In this document: positions 1-10,056 of the stretch, in pieces
Numbering within the stretch: position 1 is the stretch's first letter
How the letters are laid out: the number at the start of each line of letters is the position of its first letter
DNA from: Acidimicrobiaceae bacterium
Lineage (GTDB): Bacteria > Actinomycetota > Acidimicrobiia > Acidimicrobiales > Aldehydirespiratoraceae
NCBI GenBank assembly: GCA_009835735.1
Contig: VXWX01000010.1
Location: forward strand, 21,824 to 85,823
Direction of reading: 5' to 3'
DNA length: 64,000 nucleotides
Position numbers and translations under genes: made by a program
Notes under the pieces: model-generated
Told to the model about the DNA's origin: nothing
Databases searched by the model: none
What the model saw: only the letters and a program-made list of their open reading frames with translations

Positions 1-126
1 ACTACCCGGCGTCCGCCGGCGGGGACGCTCACTGCCTGTCCGTGCCCGTTTTCAGCTGTCGGCCCGCGCCGACTACCCGGCGTCCGCCGGCGGGGACGCT
101 CACTGCCTGTCCGTGCCCGTTTTCAG
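1..126. repeat. 71-bp tandem duplication at window edge
   Basis: A 55-bp unit occurs at 1-55 and again at 72-126 with no mismatch seen, giving a 71-bp period. The second copy runs into the stop codon of the Calx-beta gene (123-125). Each unit holds a short GC-rich inverted repeat (CCGGC/GCCGG). Read on the minus strand it lies just after the stop codon, so it could act as a weak terminator. The array may continue left of the window. Confidence 0.85.
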
Positions 127-3100
127 TTGTCTGTGATGTGGCCTGTGCCCGAGTTGTTGTGGGGTTGGGCGCCTTCGATGTGCACGAGTTCGAGCACCAT
201 CTTCTCGGTGCCTTCTTGTTTGTTGTCGGTGCGGGTGGGGATGCGTATGGTTGTTTGGGTCTGGCCGGGCTCGATCTCGATGAGGTCGTTGGTGAATGTG
301 TAGTCTGTGGTGTCGGCGGTCCAGTCGGCTGTGACGTAGTAGACGGTGACGGTCTCGGTGGAGGGCCGGTTGAGGCTGACGGTGAATACGAGGTCGTCGC
401 CCTCGGCGGCGGCCGCGTCGGACACAGCCAGCGTCACGGGCTTGGTCGGGTCGGCGACGTCGTTGTCGGCGACGGCGACGACCGCGGCCGACGGTGTGCC
501 GATCTCGTAGTCGGAGTCCGACAGCGAGACGACGGTGGCGGTGATCGATCCGTCGGGTTCGTCTGTGATGTCGTCGGTGGTGGCGACGGTGACGGTGGCG
601 GTGCCGGTGCTGGTGATGGTGACGGTGCGGGCGCCGGTGGAGGTGGCGTAGGCGCCGTTCTGGGTGACGGAGACCTTGACTGTCATCGGCTGCAGCGGCG
701 CGGGTTTGGCGGTGAGGGTGAAGGTGGCGGCGCCGCCCTCGGTGACGCCGGGCCCCGCGGTGATGGTGACCGAGGGTGTCGGTGGGGGCGCGTCGTCGTT
801 GATGATGTCGACCTCCACCGAGGTGGCGCCGAGTGTCAACCCTCCGTCGATGCCGGATTCATAAGGCTGGAACCAGGGGCGTCTCATCGAGATGGCGACG
901 GTGATGGTGCGGTCCTCGTTGTCGGTGTTGGGCCGAGCATAAAGTTTGAGCTTCCCGGCGGTCGCGCCGGAGCTGAGGCGGACCTCGTACTTGAAGCCGG
1001 TCTCACTCTTGCTGAGGTGGATCTTGGCGCCGGGGTCGGTGAGGGTCACACCGCTCTGGCGGGGCACTTCGAGGTTCCAGTGGGTGTCGACCTCGCCGCC
1101 GGTCACTATCAGCGGCACGGTGACCGACTCGCCTGCCTCGAGGGCGCGGTTCAAAGTGAGCGTCACATCGGTGACCCCGTTGTTCTCGGCGATCGACGCC
1201 GCGGCCGCGGAGACGCCGAGCACCACTCCGACGGTGTCGGCGTCGTCGTTGTCGGCGACGGCCACCGTGGCGGTCGCCGACGGGCCGACGATGTAGCCCG
1301 AGCCGGGCTTCAAGGTGAGGGTGACCGTCCCGTCTGCCTCGTCGACGTCGTCGTTGATGGTGCCAATGCCCACCTTGGTAAAGAGGGGGCCCTTGAAGGG
1401 GTCGGAGCCCTCGAAGCCGACCATGTCGCCGGTCTCGCTCCAAACGTAGTTCAGCGCAAGTGGGTAGTCCGGGACCGGGGTGGCGGTGATGGTGAAGTAG
1501 GCGTATCGGCCCTCGGTGATGTCGCCTGCGGAGGCGACGTTGATCACCGGAGTCCCCTCCGGCGGCGGGTCGTCGTTGTCGGCGACGGCCACGGTGGCCG
1601 ACGCCGCGGCGCCGACGGTGTAGCCGTCGCCGGCGTCGACGGTGAGCGTGACCGTGCCGTGGGGCTCGTCGATCCTGTCGTCGATGGTGTCGCCTCTCAC
1701 AACCGTGGTCGCCGCGCTCACTCTCACGGTGAGGGATTTGGAGTCGTCGTAGTATGTGAAGTCCCCGGTCTCGGTGAAGGTGACGCTCACCGTCACAGGC
1801 ACGTTCGGCGCGGGTGCGGCGGTGAGCGTGAAGCTGGTCCTGTCGCCCTCGGTGACGTCGCCGCCGGCGGTGACGGTTATCTCCGGGACCACCGCGTCGT
1901 TGTCGGCGACTTCGACGGTGGCCGACGCGGCGGCGCCGACGCTGTAGCCGCTGCCGGTGTCGACCGTCGCGGTGATCGAGCCGTCGGGTTCGTGGGTGCT
2001 GTCGTCTGTGGTGGCCACCGTGAACGTCACGCTGCCGGTGGTGGGCACCGTCACGGTGCGCGATCCGGTGGCGGTGGTGTAGCTGCCGCTCTGGGTGATG
2101 GCCACGGTGACCGACTTGGGGGCTGAGGGCTTCGGTGCGGCGGTGAGCGTGAAGCTGGCGGCCGTGCCCTCGGTGACGCCGGCTCCGGCGGTGATGGTGA
2201 CCTCGGGGTTGGCCGGGGTCGGGTCGTTGTTGGTCACGTCGATGGTGAACGTGCCCGCGCCGAGCTCTATCCCGCCGGGCACCCCCACCGCGGACGGGGC
2301 CCGAGCGCCGGTGCCGAAAGCCACCGTGATGGGCCGGTCCGCGGTGGCGGGCTCGGCGCGTCCGATGAAGGTCAAAGTGGCCACCCGGCCGCCCGAGCTG
2401 AACCGCACCGCCGAGTTGGACCCCCAGGCGGTGCGGACCACCCCCGCGCCGTTGTCGGCGCTGCGGAACTCTATGTTCCAGTGCGTGTGCGGGTCGCCCC
2501 CCGACACCGTGAACGGCACCGTCACCTGCTCGCCCGCCCCCAGCGCGCGGCTGAGAGTGATCGTGAAGGTGGTCTCGCCGTCGTCCTCAGACACCGACGC
2601 CGCCGCCGACGCCAGCGTGACCGTCACCGGCACCGGCGGATCGTCATCGTCGGCAACAGCCACCGTCGCCGACCCAGGATCGCCGACGGTGTAGCCGTCG
2701 CCGGTGTTGACCGTCGCGGTGACCGACCCGTCAGCCTCGTCCACATCGTCGTCTGTAGTGGCCACCGTGAACGTCACGCTGCCGGTGGTGGGCACCGTCA
2801 CCGTGCGCGACCCGGCGCCGGCAGTGTAGTCGCCGCTCTGGGCGACCGTCACCGTCACCGCCAGCGCCGCCTCAGGCGCAGGCGCGGCCGTCACCGTGAA
2901 CGACGCCGCGGCGCCCTCAGTGACATCGGCGCCCGCAGATATCGTGACCTCCGGGGTCGGGGGCGGGACGTCGTCGTCGGCGACCGCCACCGTGGCCGAC
3001 GACGCGTCGCCGACGGTGTAGCCGTCGCCCGCGGCGACCGTCGCGGTGACCGACCCGTCAGCCTCGTCCACCTCGTCGTCTGTAGTGGCCACGGTGAACG

Positions 3101-4242
3101 TCACGCTGCCGGTGGCGGGCACCGTCACCGTGCGCGAACCGGCGCCGGCAGTGTATTCGCCGCTCTGGGCGACCGTCACCGTCACCGCCAGCGCCGCCTC
3201 AGGCGCAGGCGCGGCCGTCACCGTGAACGACGCCGCCGTGCCCTCAGTGACATCGGCTCCCGCAGCTATCGTGACGTCGGGATTCGCCGGCGTCGCAGCG
3301 TCGTCGTCGGCCACCCCCACAGTCGCCGACGAAGGATCACCGACGATGTAGTCGCCGACCCTGTGGCCGCCCACGGTGTAGCCCCCGCCCGGCTTCACCG
3401 TCGCGGTGACCGACCCGTCAGCCTCGTTGACGCCGTCATCGACAGTCGCGACATGCACAGTAGCCGACCCAGAATCGTCGATGACCACGATACGAGTGTC
3501 CACCGACGCGAAATCGCCGCTCTGAGTCACCGCCACCTCCACCGCCCGCGCGCCCCACGACGGCGGCGGTGTGGCGTCACCGTGAACGACGCCGTGCCGC
3601 CCTCAGTCACGTCACCGCCCGCCACGACAGTGACCCTGGGCCTGGCCGGGGGATCATTGTCGCGGACCCCGAAAGACACCGTCGACCGCGCGCCGATCGT
3701 GTAACCGCTGTCAGCGACGAGAGTGGCGGAGATGACACCATCAGGCTCGTCGATGCGGTCGTCGTCGGTGTACACGCAGAGCCTGCCGACATCGTCGCCG
3801 ACACGATGGACCCGCACGGTGTGGTGGGTCACTTTCGTCCCCTTGGTGAAGCCCCCGCTAGGCCTGCTTGTGGTGTCCTCGACGTCGATGGCCTGGATGT
3901 AATCGCCGGTCTGGGTGACGGTGATATGCACCACCAGCCGAGACTCCCGCGTCGGCGGAGCCTCGGACGGCCCCACGATCAACCTGAAGCACCCAAAACC
4001 GCCCTCGACACCCGTGCGACCAGGAGTAATCAGAGTGAATTGCACCTCCGGCACATCAGGCAGAACCTCCTGCGCGCCCCCGGCGACGCCGGCCCCACCA
4101 GCACCAACCCCACAACAGCCGCCGCAACCACAACACACCACACCGCCCCAACCAAACCACGCCCACCACGGCGCCCGGTCCTGCGCCGGGCGTCGGCAGC
4201 CCAGCCAGGGGCTTCGAAGCTCATCGACCCTCGCATCGCCAT
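123..4242 (-). pseudogene. Secreted Calx-beta repeat protein, broken by two apparent -1 frameshifts
   Basis: This is a large extracellular protein made of about ten Calx-beta-type repeats of roughly 100 residues. Each repeat has a [V/I]TEG or SEDD turn near its start and ends in a VADND/VADDD acidic motif of the calcium-binding Calx-beta fold. The best start is ATG at 4242: it has a GGAGG site 9 bases upstream and opens a frame encoding an arginine-rich stretch plus a long hydrophobic signal segment ending near PASPGA. That frame stops at 4030, while the repeat region continues one frame over. One missing G in the G5 run at 4077-4081 would join them. A second break near 3575 separates the last SFTVT from APS-like sequence, and one added base restores the usual SFTVTA pattern. 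The gene is therefore a decayed gene or carries two sequencing errors. A role in adhesion or surface binding is inferred from the family. Confidence 0.75.
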
Positions 4243-4350
4243 GTCCCAACACCTCCAAAACACCGGGCACGCACGTCCGAGGGCCCGATCACCGAAGACC
4301 TTAGCGCTCATTCGAGCAGGCCGGCGCCGGCGCGGCGGTAGGCTGCGACG

Positions 4351-5040
4351 ATGTCGGTTGTCACGAGCGCGCACGGGCCCGTTGTGGTGGTGACAGTCGA
4401 CGACGGACACACCAACATCCTCACCATCGAGGTCGTCGATGAGATGCTGCGCGCTCTGCGCGCCGCGCGCGACGAGGCTCAGGCGCTGGTCATCGCGGGC
4501 CGGCCGGGATGGTTCTCAGCGGGGCTCGATCAACAGGTCTTCAGCGCCGGCGGTGGGGCTGAGAGCGAACTGATGCATGGCGCCACCGAGCTGCTTCTGC
4601 GGACGGTGGAGTTCCCCCGCCCCACGGTCATCGCTTGCACCGGCACCGCGCTCGGCGCGGGCGCCGTGTCGCTGTTGGCGTCGGACTATCGCGTCGGCAC
4701 GGCCGGCGAACACAGGATCTGCCTCAACTATGTGGATGTGGGCTCGGAGCTTCCCCCTCTGGCCCTGGCGCTGGCTCGGGGCCGGTTGTCGCCGCGGCAC
4801 CTGACGTTGGCTTGCAACACCGCGCAGACCTATTCGCCCCAGCACGCCATCGAAGCGGGCTTCCTGGATGCGGTAACCACCGGCGACACCGTCAAAGAGG
4901 CGATCACCGCGGCGACACAACTCGCCCGAAGAGTCGACCCTGAGGCCTTCGCAGCGACCCGCGCCCTCACCTGCCGCAACCTCTCTGACACCATCATCGG
5001 AACCGCCGGCGCCTTGTGGCGGATCGATCACGGCACCTGA
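4351..5040 (+). CDS. Enoyl-CoA hydratase/isomerase (crotonase) family protein
   Basis: This 229-residue protein has the crotonase fold. The first oxyanion-hole region reads AGRPGWFSAGLD (about residues 49-60). The second glycine-rich turn reads GTALGAGAVSLLASDYRVG (about 96-114), followed by the region where hydratases carry an acidic residue. Enzymes of this family act on acyl-CoA thioesters in the cytoplasm. The usual catalytic glutamate positions are not clearly conserved, so hydratase, isomerase or hydrolase activity cannot be told apart. It starts at ATG 4351, divergent from the Calx-beta gene with a 108-bp gap, and has no obvious Shine-Dalgarno site. No metabolic partner lies beside it. 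Confidence 0.8.
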   Translation: MSVVTSAHGPVVVVTVDDGHTNILTIEVVDEMLRALRAARDEAQALVIAGRPGWFSAGLDQQVFSAGGGAESELMHGATELLLRTVEFPRPTVIACTGTALGAGAVSLLASDYRVGTAGEHRICLNYVDVGSELPPLALALARGRLSPRHLTLACNTAQTYSPQHAIEAGFLDAVTTGDTVKEAITAATQLARRVDPEAFAATRALTCRNLSDTIIGTAGALWRIDHGT

Positions 5041-5082
5041 ACCCAACCCTCAAGCCGATCCCGCCCAGCTCGGGTGCTGTCA

Positions 5083-5163
5083 CACTTCACCGTCGAGCAG
5101 CTCGCCCCGCAGCACGTCGCAGATGGCGAGCACAGCGTGCTTCGAGGCGGTGTAGGCCCCGGC
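5083..5163 (-). pseudogene. Remnant of a short-chain dehydrogenase (YxxxK segment)
   Basis: The last 26 or so codons of a minus-strand frame read AGAYTASKHAVLAICDVLRG and then a few more residues. This matches the catalytic YxxxK helix of classical SDR enzymes (YTASKHAV followed by an LRxEL pattern). No Rossmann TGxxxGIG segment is found upstream in any frame, so only this fragment survives. The match is short, but the motif order is characteristic. Confidence 0.45.
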
Positions 5164-5480
5164 GTGGAGGTGGGGCACTCCCACCCGAGTGCTCAGATCC
5201 GGTGGCCATGAGCCATCCGGTCCGGGCGTCGGCGGCCATGAGGCGTCCGAAGGCCTGGAGGGTGTCATAGGGTCGCAGCGCGCACCAGCGCCACCCCACC
5301 CGAGATGTCGGGTAGGCGCCGCGGCTACCTCCGGTGGCCGGCGGCGCATCTCCTCTTGAGCCGCGGGGCGTACTGGGAGCACACTCCGCCAGCCGCCGTC
5401 GTGGCCCCGCACAAACGGCGCCCGGCGGACGGGCGTGCCCCGTGGTTCCGCACGCCACCCAGAAGCCTCCCTTGGGACAT

Positions 5481-5615
5481 CGCCAGCGGGAACTCGCGGC
5501 TCAGCCCAGCCAGCTCGGGCACCGCGGTCTTCATCGTCTCCCACACGTAGGCCGGGGTGATTATCTCGTAGGCGTGGGCCAGCTGGTTGCGCGCCAGGTA
5601 CACCCGATCGCACAT
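5481..5615 (-). pseudogene. HepT-like (DUF86) fragment
   Basis: The frame starting at 5615 contains ARNQLAHAY followed by a PxxVWET segment and a PEL motif about ten residues later. HepT-type toxins of the MNT/HepT modules carry an RNxxxHxY motif in this arrangement, followed by a helix with VWE. The N-terminal helices of HepT are not present in this frame and a stop lies just upstream. No MNT-type nucleotidyltransferase gene is adjacent. It is best read as a decayed toxin remnant. Confidence 0.45.
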
Positions 5616-6008
5616 CTCTCAATATCCGCCCCAAGCTATGGATCGGGCCGTCGTTGTCCACCGCGATGCGCGCCGCCCGATGATCGGCAACCGGAAGAAA
5701 AGCCACATCACCGGTGATGGTGTTGAGCGAACGGCCTGGACAGCGTCGCCCGCCTCCCCTACGACCACACCCAAGAGCCCTCACCCAACCCGCCGACCGA
5801 GCGGCGCCGGTGCCCTCATCTTCGCTGCATGGCGCCGCGACGACAGCGATCGCAACTACAGCGATCAACACGGCCTGTAGGCGATCGCCGACAGACGGTC
5901 ATCGGATTATGCCGACGTTGACGAGCATGGCCGTTCTTGTGAACGGCCCGAGCCATAGCGCGGCCAGCAGGGAGCACCATAGGGAGCTGACTCGGTCGCC
6001 GTGACTCG

Positions 6009-6461
6009 CTAGGCGACCGCTGCCCGATTGCGAAGGCGCAGTGCTATGCCTGCCCCCATGTAGGACGCGCCGACTGCCCAGCCCCAAGTGTAAAGGATCC
6101 CCACGACCAAGTCTCCCACCATCGTCCACGTCGCCGGAAATGGCTCGAACCTGATGGGGTAGCCGAACCGCACAGGGTAGAAGGCCTCCCAGCCGCTGGG
6201 GAACCAGGATGCCCCGATGAGAGCCAGAATAACCGAGCACGGCAACAAGAAGACAGCGGCCACAGCGGTGGCCGCAGCTACTGGATGGTCTGGCGACAAC
6301 CAGCCCGCCACAAACATCACGGCCAGCAGCACTGGGAACACATAAGGCTGCGGCAACACCAAGAGGCTGACCACCACGACGACACCGCAAGCAGCCTGTC
6401 GCGCAGCGCCATGACTGCTCAGCCGCCCACCGACTGCCCGCAAGCGACGGAGCGACGACAT
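6009..6461 (-). CDS. Small multi-pass membrane protein, unknown function
   Basis: A 150-residue protein with about four hydrophobic segments: a pair near residues 25-65 (VVVVVSLLVLPQPYVFPVLL and on), one near 65-85, and one near 110-135 containing WGWAVGASYMGAG. The N-terminus is basic (SSLRRLRAVGGR). I do not recognise the family. The ATG at 6461 was chosen over an upstream GTG at 6485; neither has a clear ribosome site. It is isolated, with degenerate DNA on both sides. Confidence 0.5.
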   Translation of the reverse strand: MSSLRRLRAVGGRLSSHGAARQAACGVVVVVSLLVLPQPYVFPVLLAVMFVAGWLSPDHPVAAATAVAAVFLLPCSVILALIGASWFPSGWEAFYPVRFGYPIRFEPFPATWTMVGDLVVGILYTWGWAVGASYMGAGIALRLRNRAAVA

Positions 6462-6592
6462 AGCCCCAACACTAGCGAGCCCCACAGGACGGCCTCATCT
6501 GCAATGGAAGAAGCCAGCCACCGCTTGGACGACCCGACCGGTCGCACCGGCCGGTCCCATGTCACGCCGCCGGTACCAACTGGCTGACCGCC

Positions 6593-6650
6593 GCCTGTCG
6601 CCTGTCGCCTGTCGCCTCACTCGACACCTGATGCACTCGACACCTGATGC
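6593..6650. repeat. Two short tandem repeats
   Basis: GCCTGTC is repeated three times at 6593-6613. ACTCGACACCTGATGC is then repeated twice at 6619-6650 without mismatch. They abut an AT-richer junction (6651-6700) next to the truncated beta-propeller fragment, as at a recombination scar. Confidence 0.8.
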
Positions 6651-6698
6651 AATGTCTCAAGTAGTAACTGTCAGACATAGAAAAATCGTTTAGCCAGT

Positions 6699-7043
6699 TC
6701 AGAGGGCATATTTTGCGGGTGTTCTTGTGGAGCTGAGCACCGCGGCCCGGTTGGCCGTCTCGGCGACGTCGGTGGCGGAGTCGTTCTGGGGGAACACGAA
6801 CGGGAAGTTCCACTGGGGGTCGTAGCGCATGATCACGCGGGCCGTGCCGCCGACGCTGCGGGCGCTGATGTAGCTGCCCTGCACGTTCAGCGTCTCGACG
6901 ATCCGGGGCGTACCGCCGCTCACATCGATGCGCTGGAGCACGGTCTCGGAGCCGTCGGCGGCATCGCTCTGGGAGCGGGTGATCAGCAGCAGGCCGTCGC
7001 CGTTGATGAACAGCTCCCGTCCCCAGCCCTCGGCCACCGCCAC
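6699..7043 (-). pseudogene. Fragment of a secreted beta-propeller-domain protein
   Basis: The 114-codon frame reads EGWGRELFINGDGLLLITRS, then TVLQRIDVSG and YISARSVGGTARVIMR, and then FPFVFPQ. It resembles a blade region of the secreted C-terminal beta-propeller proteins of actinobacteria and archaea, in which a VxGDxLLxI strand is followed by an IDLS turn and a YxSARxVGxxxRVV strand. Full-length members have several hundred residues with a signal peptide. Here both ends are missing: the frame begins inside the blade, and the C-terminus stops shortly after an ANRAA helix. Confidence 0.55.
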
Positions 7044-7832
7044 CGAACCGGCGGTGCGGCGTGGCCTTTCGTCGCGGCGCGCCCGGCGACGCGCCTAGAA
7101 GTCAACAATGAGACGATCCTGGCTCCACTGTGGTTCCCGGGCCGGTCACCGCGCGGTCTGGCCGGCGCTTCGAGCCCGCTAGCCGGCAGGGCCATACGCG
7201 GCAGAGGCCTCCCCGGTAGCGGCCTGCGAAATCTGAGCAGACGCAACAGACAAGCGTGCGGTGTTGCGCCACAGCTGAAGCGACATCATCGACGAAACCT
7301 GAGCCACAGCAGCCGCACCCCAGTCGTCCTCGCTGGCCGCCAAAGCCGGAGCCGGCCGCCGCGCCCGCGCCGGGCGGGGTCGGCGGACTCGATCCGCTCG
7401 GTGTGACGGTGAAGATCCACGCCGCGCCCGCGCCGGGCGGGGTCGGCGGTGTCACCTGTGGTGCGCGGGCGGGCCGTGGCCGCCCAGCCGGGCAGGGTCT
7501 CCGCAACTGCTGTCCGCAACTGGGCCTGACTCGTCCTACGCCGCCCAGCAACTGTCGTGTTGTTGTCGGTCGTGTTGTTATGCGGACCGCGCACTCATCG
7601 GCCCGTTTCGGGCCGGTTCGCGGCACGGCTCTCCCTCACAAGGCTCTCGGGCGTACCCAGGACCAGCTCGCGCGTCCGTGTAGGCCTGCGCCTCCTCGCC
7701 CAAACCATCACGACCCCGCAACCTAGCCGCGTCGTGTCCGATTCGCAGCGGCTGACCGAACATCCTCGCGTCAACACTGCTCTGAAACGCCACCACCCGG
7801 CCCGCTGGCCGCCAACCTTGTCTGGGTCGGGC
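7044..7832. other. Intergenic region, no gene recognised
   Basis: Several overlapping frames are open because of high GC, but none shows family motifs. The stretch contains two copies of a 30-bp GC-rich repeat (annotated separately). It separates the beta-propeller fragment from the AbiE operon. Confidence 0.5.
7357..7449. repeat. Two copies of a 30-bp GC-rich repeat with internal hairpin
   Basis: Identical 30-bp units lie at 7357-7386 and 7420-7449, separated by 33 bp. Each contains GCCCG-CGC-CGGGC, a perfect 5-bp stem. Only two copies exist, so this resembles a REP-type or terminator-like element more than a CRISPR array. Confidence 0.7.
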
Positions 7833-8975
7833 TTAGAGCCCGATGCCGCCGCCGTAGCGGGTGTCTCGTCGCGGCCAGCGCGAGGTGTGGTAGTCGGGCG
7901 GGTATATGGCGTAGGGGTCGTCGTGTTCGATGTCGTCGCGGTCGAAGGGATGGATGTCGAGGTCGTCGTCTCGGTGGTCGTGGATGTCTCGGTCGTCGTC
8001 TCGGTGATCGCGGTCGTCTCGGTTGTGGGTGTGGTGTTGGTGGTGGGTGGTGCTGGCTTGTCTGAGGGCGGCTATGGCGTTTTGGATTTGGTGGGTGTAG
8101 GCGCCGGTGGTGTCTGATGCCCATCGGTTCATGTCGGCGTTCATCAACTCGATGCAGAAGCCGTACCGCTCCGGCAGTGCGGTGAGCATGTCTGAGATGA
8201 GTTGTTGTTTGTCGTGGCGGGTGGTGGGGACATCGAATTGCAGTTCGTTGGGGTTGAGGTCGCCGATGTCGGGGCCGTCGATGAGGCCTTCGAGCTCCAC
8301 TGGGGCAGGTGAGGCGGTGGAGGGCCCCTTGGTGGGGTTGTGGAAGTCCTGGTGGCTCTTGATCACATACATCTCACACACCGCCGCGGGGTCTTCGATG
8401 ACGGGCCGCAGACTGGTGAGGTCATAGAGGTCGCGCACGGTTGGGCGGCGCTGCCAGCGGGCGAGTTTCTCTGAGGCAACCTCGTCGGGGGTCATCACCG
8501 GCACCGCACAGGTGACATCGCTGCGGTAGTGGTCATGTATCGGCCGGGGCAGCAGCCTGGCCGTCACGGGCTGCTGTATCGGAACGCTTGGCGCGAAGTC
8601 GCAGGCAACGCTGAGCGGCTCGGCTATGAACGGAACGTCGATACGGACGCGGCTGTGGCGCCCCAGCGCCAGCGTGCTGTTGAGGCCGCGGCCGCGGTCG
8701 CGGATTGACATGATCCGGGTCAGTCTGTCGCGGTCGGGGGCTGCGGTGAGCGCGAAGTCCAGGTCATAGGAGATGCGCCGGTAGCGCTGCGGGTCGCAGT
8801 GGAACTTGCGCACCGCGGTGCCGCCCTTGAACACGAGACCGCCACGGGCGAAGGCGTCGTTTTCGGCCAGCGCCATCAGATACAGGTCCAACGCGGCGTC
8901 ACGGGCGACATCGCCCAGCCGCTGGGCGCTCAACCGCGGATGCAGACCCGCGATCACCCGGGGCGTCAACCCCAT
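7833..8975 (-). CDS. AbiEii-type nucleotidyltransferase toxin with His/Asp-rich tail
   Basis: This 380-residue protein shows the AbiEii/DUF1814 nucleotidyltransferase core. FKGGTAVRKFH (about residues 48-58) and SYDLDFAL (about 68-75) give the GG[S/T] and DxD catalytic motifs, with later VASEKLARW and RDLYDL segments typical of the family. AbiEii proteins are toxins of type IV abortive-infection modules. The gene starts 29 bp after the end of the AbiEi-like antitoxin gene, the usual operon order. The last 60 residues or so are unusual: a run of His, Asp and Arg (HHQHHTH, then RDDR/HRDDD blocks) of very low complexity, which I do not know from other family members. The tail may bind metal or reflect repeat expansion. 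Confidence 0.85.
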   Translation of the reverse strand: MGLTPRVIAGLHPRLSAQRLGDVARDAALDLYLMALAENDAFARGGLVFKGGTAVRKFHCDPQRYRRISYDLDFALTAAPDRDRLTRIMSIRDRGRGLNSTLALGRHSRVRIDVPFIAEPLSVACDFAPSVPIQQPVTARLLPRPIHDHYRSDVTCAVPVMTPDEVASEKLARWQRRPTVRDLYDLTSLRPVIEDPAAVCEMYVIKSHQDFHNPTKGPSTASPAPVELEGLIDGPDIGDLNPNELQFDVPTTRHDKQQLISDMLTALPERYGFCIELMNADMNRWASDTTGAYTHQIQNAIAALRQASTTHHQHHTHNRDDRDHRDDDRDIHDHRDDDLDIHPFDRDDIEHDDPYAIYPPDYHTSRWPRRDTRYGGGIGL

Positions 8976-9004
8976 CGCTACAACCCCCCGCTACAGCGCC
9001 ATCG

Positions 9005-9898
9005 CTACAACGACGACGAGGCCGCGCTGGAGGGCTCCCCATCCCAGCACACGAAATGGCTGCCGGGGGGCTCCCAGTAGCGCTCGAAGATGTAGTCGAC
9101 CACATCGAAATCCCCGTAGGTGCGCCCGCCCCAGCGGCGGCGGGGGACACCGAACTTGTACGGGCCGCGAGCACCCCCAGGCGCCAACGCCGACAACTCG
9201 GCCGCAGCCTCAGGCTGTTCGCCGCGCCACATGATGAACGCCGCCTTCATCCACACCGACCGCGTCCGCCCCCCCAACTCGCACACCAACTCCTCGACCG
9301 CAGCGGCGCCGCACACCGCGTCAAGCCACTCGCCGACATCTTCGAAACCGAACCTCGAAGGCCGAGCCGCCATAAAGGCCACCAACGTCGCCGGCGACCA
9401 CACCGGCAGACCCTCCACGCTCCCCAACGGCGCCCGCGCCTGCCAGCGCAACAGATTGAACCCACCCAAACACCGCGGCACCAACACCCCAGCCGGCATC
9501 GCGATCGTCGGCTCCGTCGGCCTCTTGAGCCAGCCGCACACCTCCAACACAGAACGCCCCGCAACCACCGCCGGCGTCCGCGGATGAGTACGCAACCGCC
9601 CCAACAACTCATCAAAAGCCGCCGTCACATGAAACTCCCACACACCACAACGCCACACCCCCCGAGCACGCATCGGAACCAACCAGCCACCCTCACGCAA
9701 CACCCGCACCGCACGACGAGCCGCAACCTCACCGCCGCACCACACCGCCAAATCCCCCACAGTCACAACCCTCAAACCACTCGCCGCCATCGCCTCCACC
9801 ACCGACCCCAACCCCACAGGCACTTCACGCAGACCCACATCAGACCGACCCCCAGCACCCACCGGCACCCCAGCCACAGCCGCCTCAACCACCACCAC
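9005..9898 (-). CDS. AbiEi-type antitoxin/transcriptional regulator
   Basis: This 297-residue protein lies directly upstream of the AbiEii toxin. An N-terminal winged-helix-like segment (residues about 40-80) reads VVTVGDLA, then ARRAVRVLREGGWLVPMRARGVW, the pattern of the AbiEi N-terminal regulatory domain. The C-terminal part carries the WSPATLVAFMAARPSRFGFEDV segment of AbiEi-like proteins. Such antitoxins neutralise AbiEii and repress their own promoter. The start is GTG 9898 or one of the next two GTG codons, just after an AGGAGG site. Phased GCGTTC motifs and an inverted-repeat array lie 125-215 bp upstream and could be operators. Confidence 0.75.
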   Translation of the reverse strand: MVVVEAAVAGVPVGAGGRSDVGLREVPVGLGSVVEAMAASGLRVVTVGDLAVWCGGEVAARRAVRVLREGGWLVPMRARGVWRCGVWEFHVTAAFDELLGRLRTHPRTPAVVAGRSVLEVCGWLKRPTEPTIAMPAGVLVPRCLGGFNLLRWQARAPLGSVEGLPVWSPATLVAFMAARPSRFGFEDVGEWLDAVCGAAAVEELVCELGGRTRSVWMKAAFIMWRGEQPEAAAELSALAPGGARGPYKFGVPRRRWGGRTYGDFDVVDYIFERYWEPPGSHFVCWDGEPSSAASSSL

Positions 9899-10021
9899 AC
9901 CTCCTGTCGTTCCAACACCATTCTAGACGCAAACGCCGTCGCCGGGCAAGCCACCCGCCAGCCCAACCAACCCCCAGATCAAAAACACCGACATACACCG
10001 TCACCGCAACCGCGTTCCTCA

Positions 10022-10037
10022 GCGTTCGCATGCGTTC
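10022..10037 (+). repeat. GCGTTC pair, 10-bp phase
   Basis: GCGTTC occurs at 10022 and 10032, exactly one helical turn apart. The same hexamer recurs in phased arrays at 11209, 12319 and (inverted) 13939. Confidence 0.7.
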
Positions 10038-10056
10038 CTCGGACCCCGGAGGCGTC

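Larger units (their letters stand above)
5041..6008. other. Degenerate region without intact gene
   Basis: No intact gene is supported here. Minus-strand frames hold two short recognisable remnants (SDR-like at 5083-5163 and HepT-like at 5481-5615), and the other reading frames lack family features. The stretch looks like a graveyard of decayed accessory genes. Confidence 0.5.

Noticed and set aside
42-2126. 694-residue plus-strand open frame
   Set aside because: It is antisense to the Calx-beta repeats; its Gly/Val/Asp-rich content mirrors the repeat codons.
7357-7449. Two 30-bp repeats separated by 33 bp, CRISPR-like spacing
   Set aside because: Only two copies, very GC-rich with an internal hairpin, no third repeat and no cas genes in the window.
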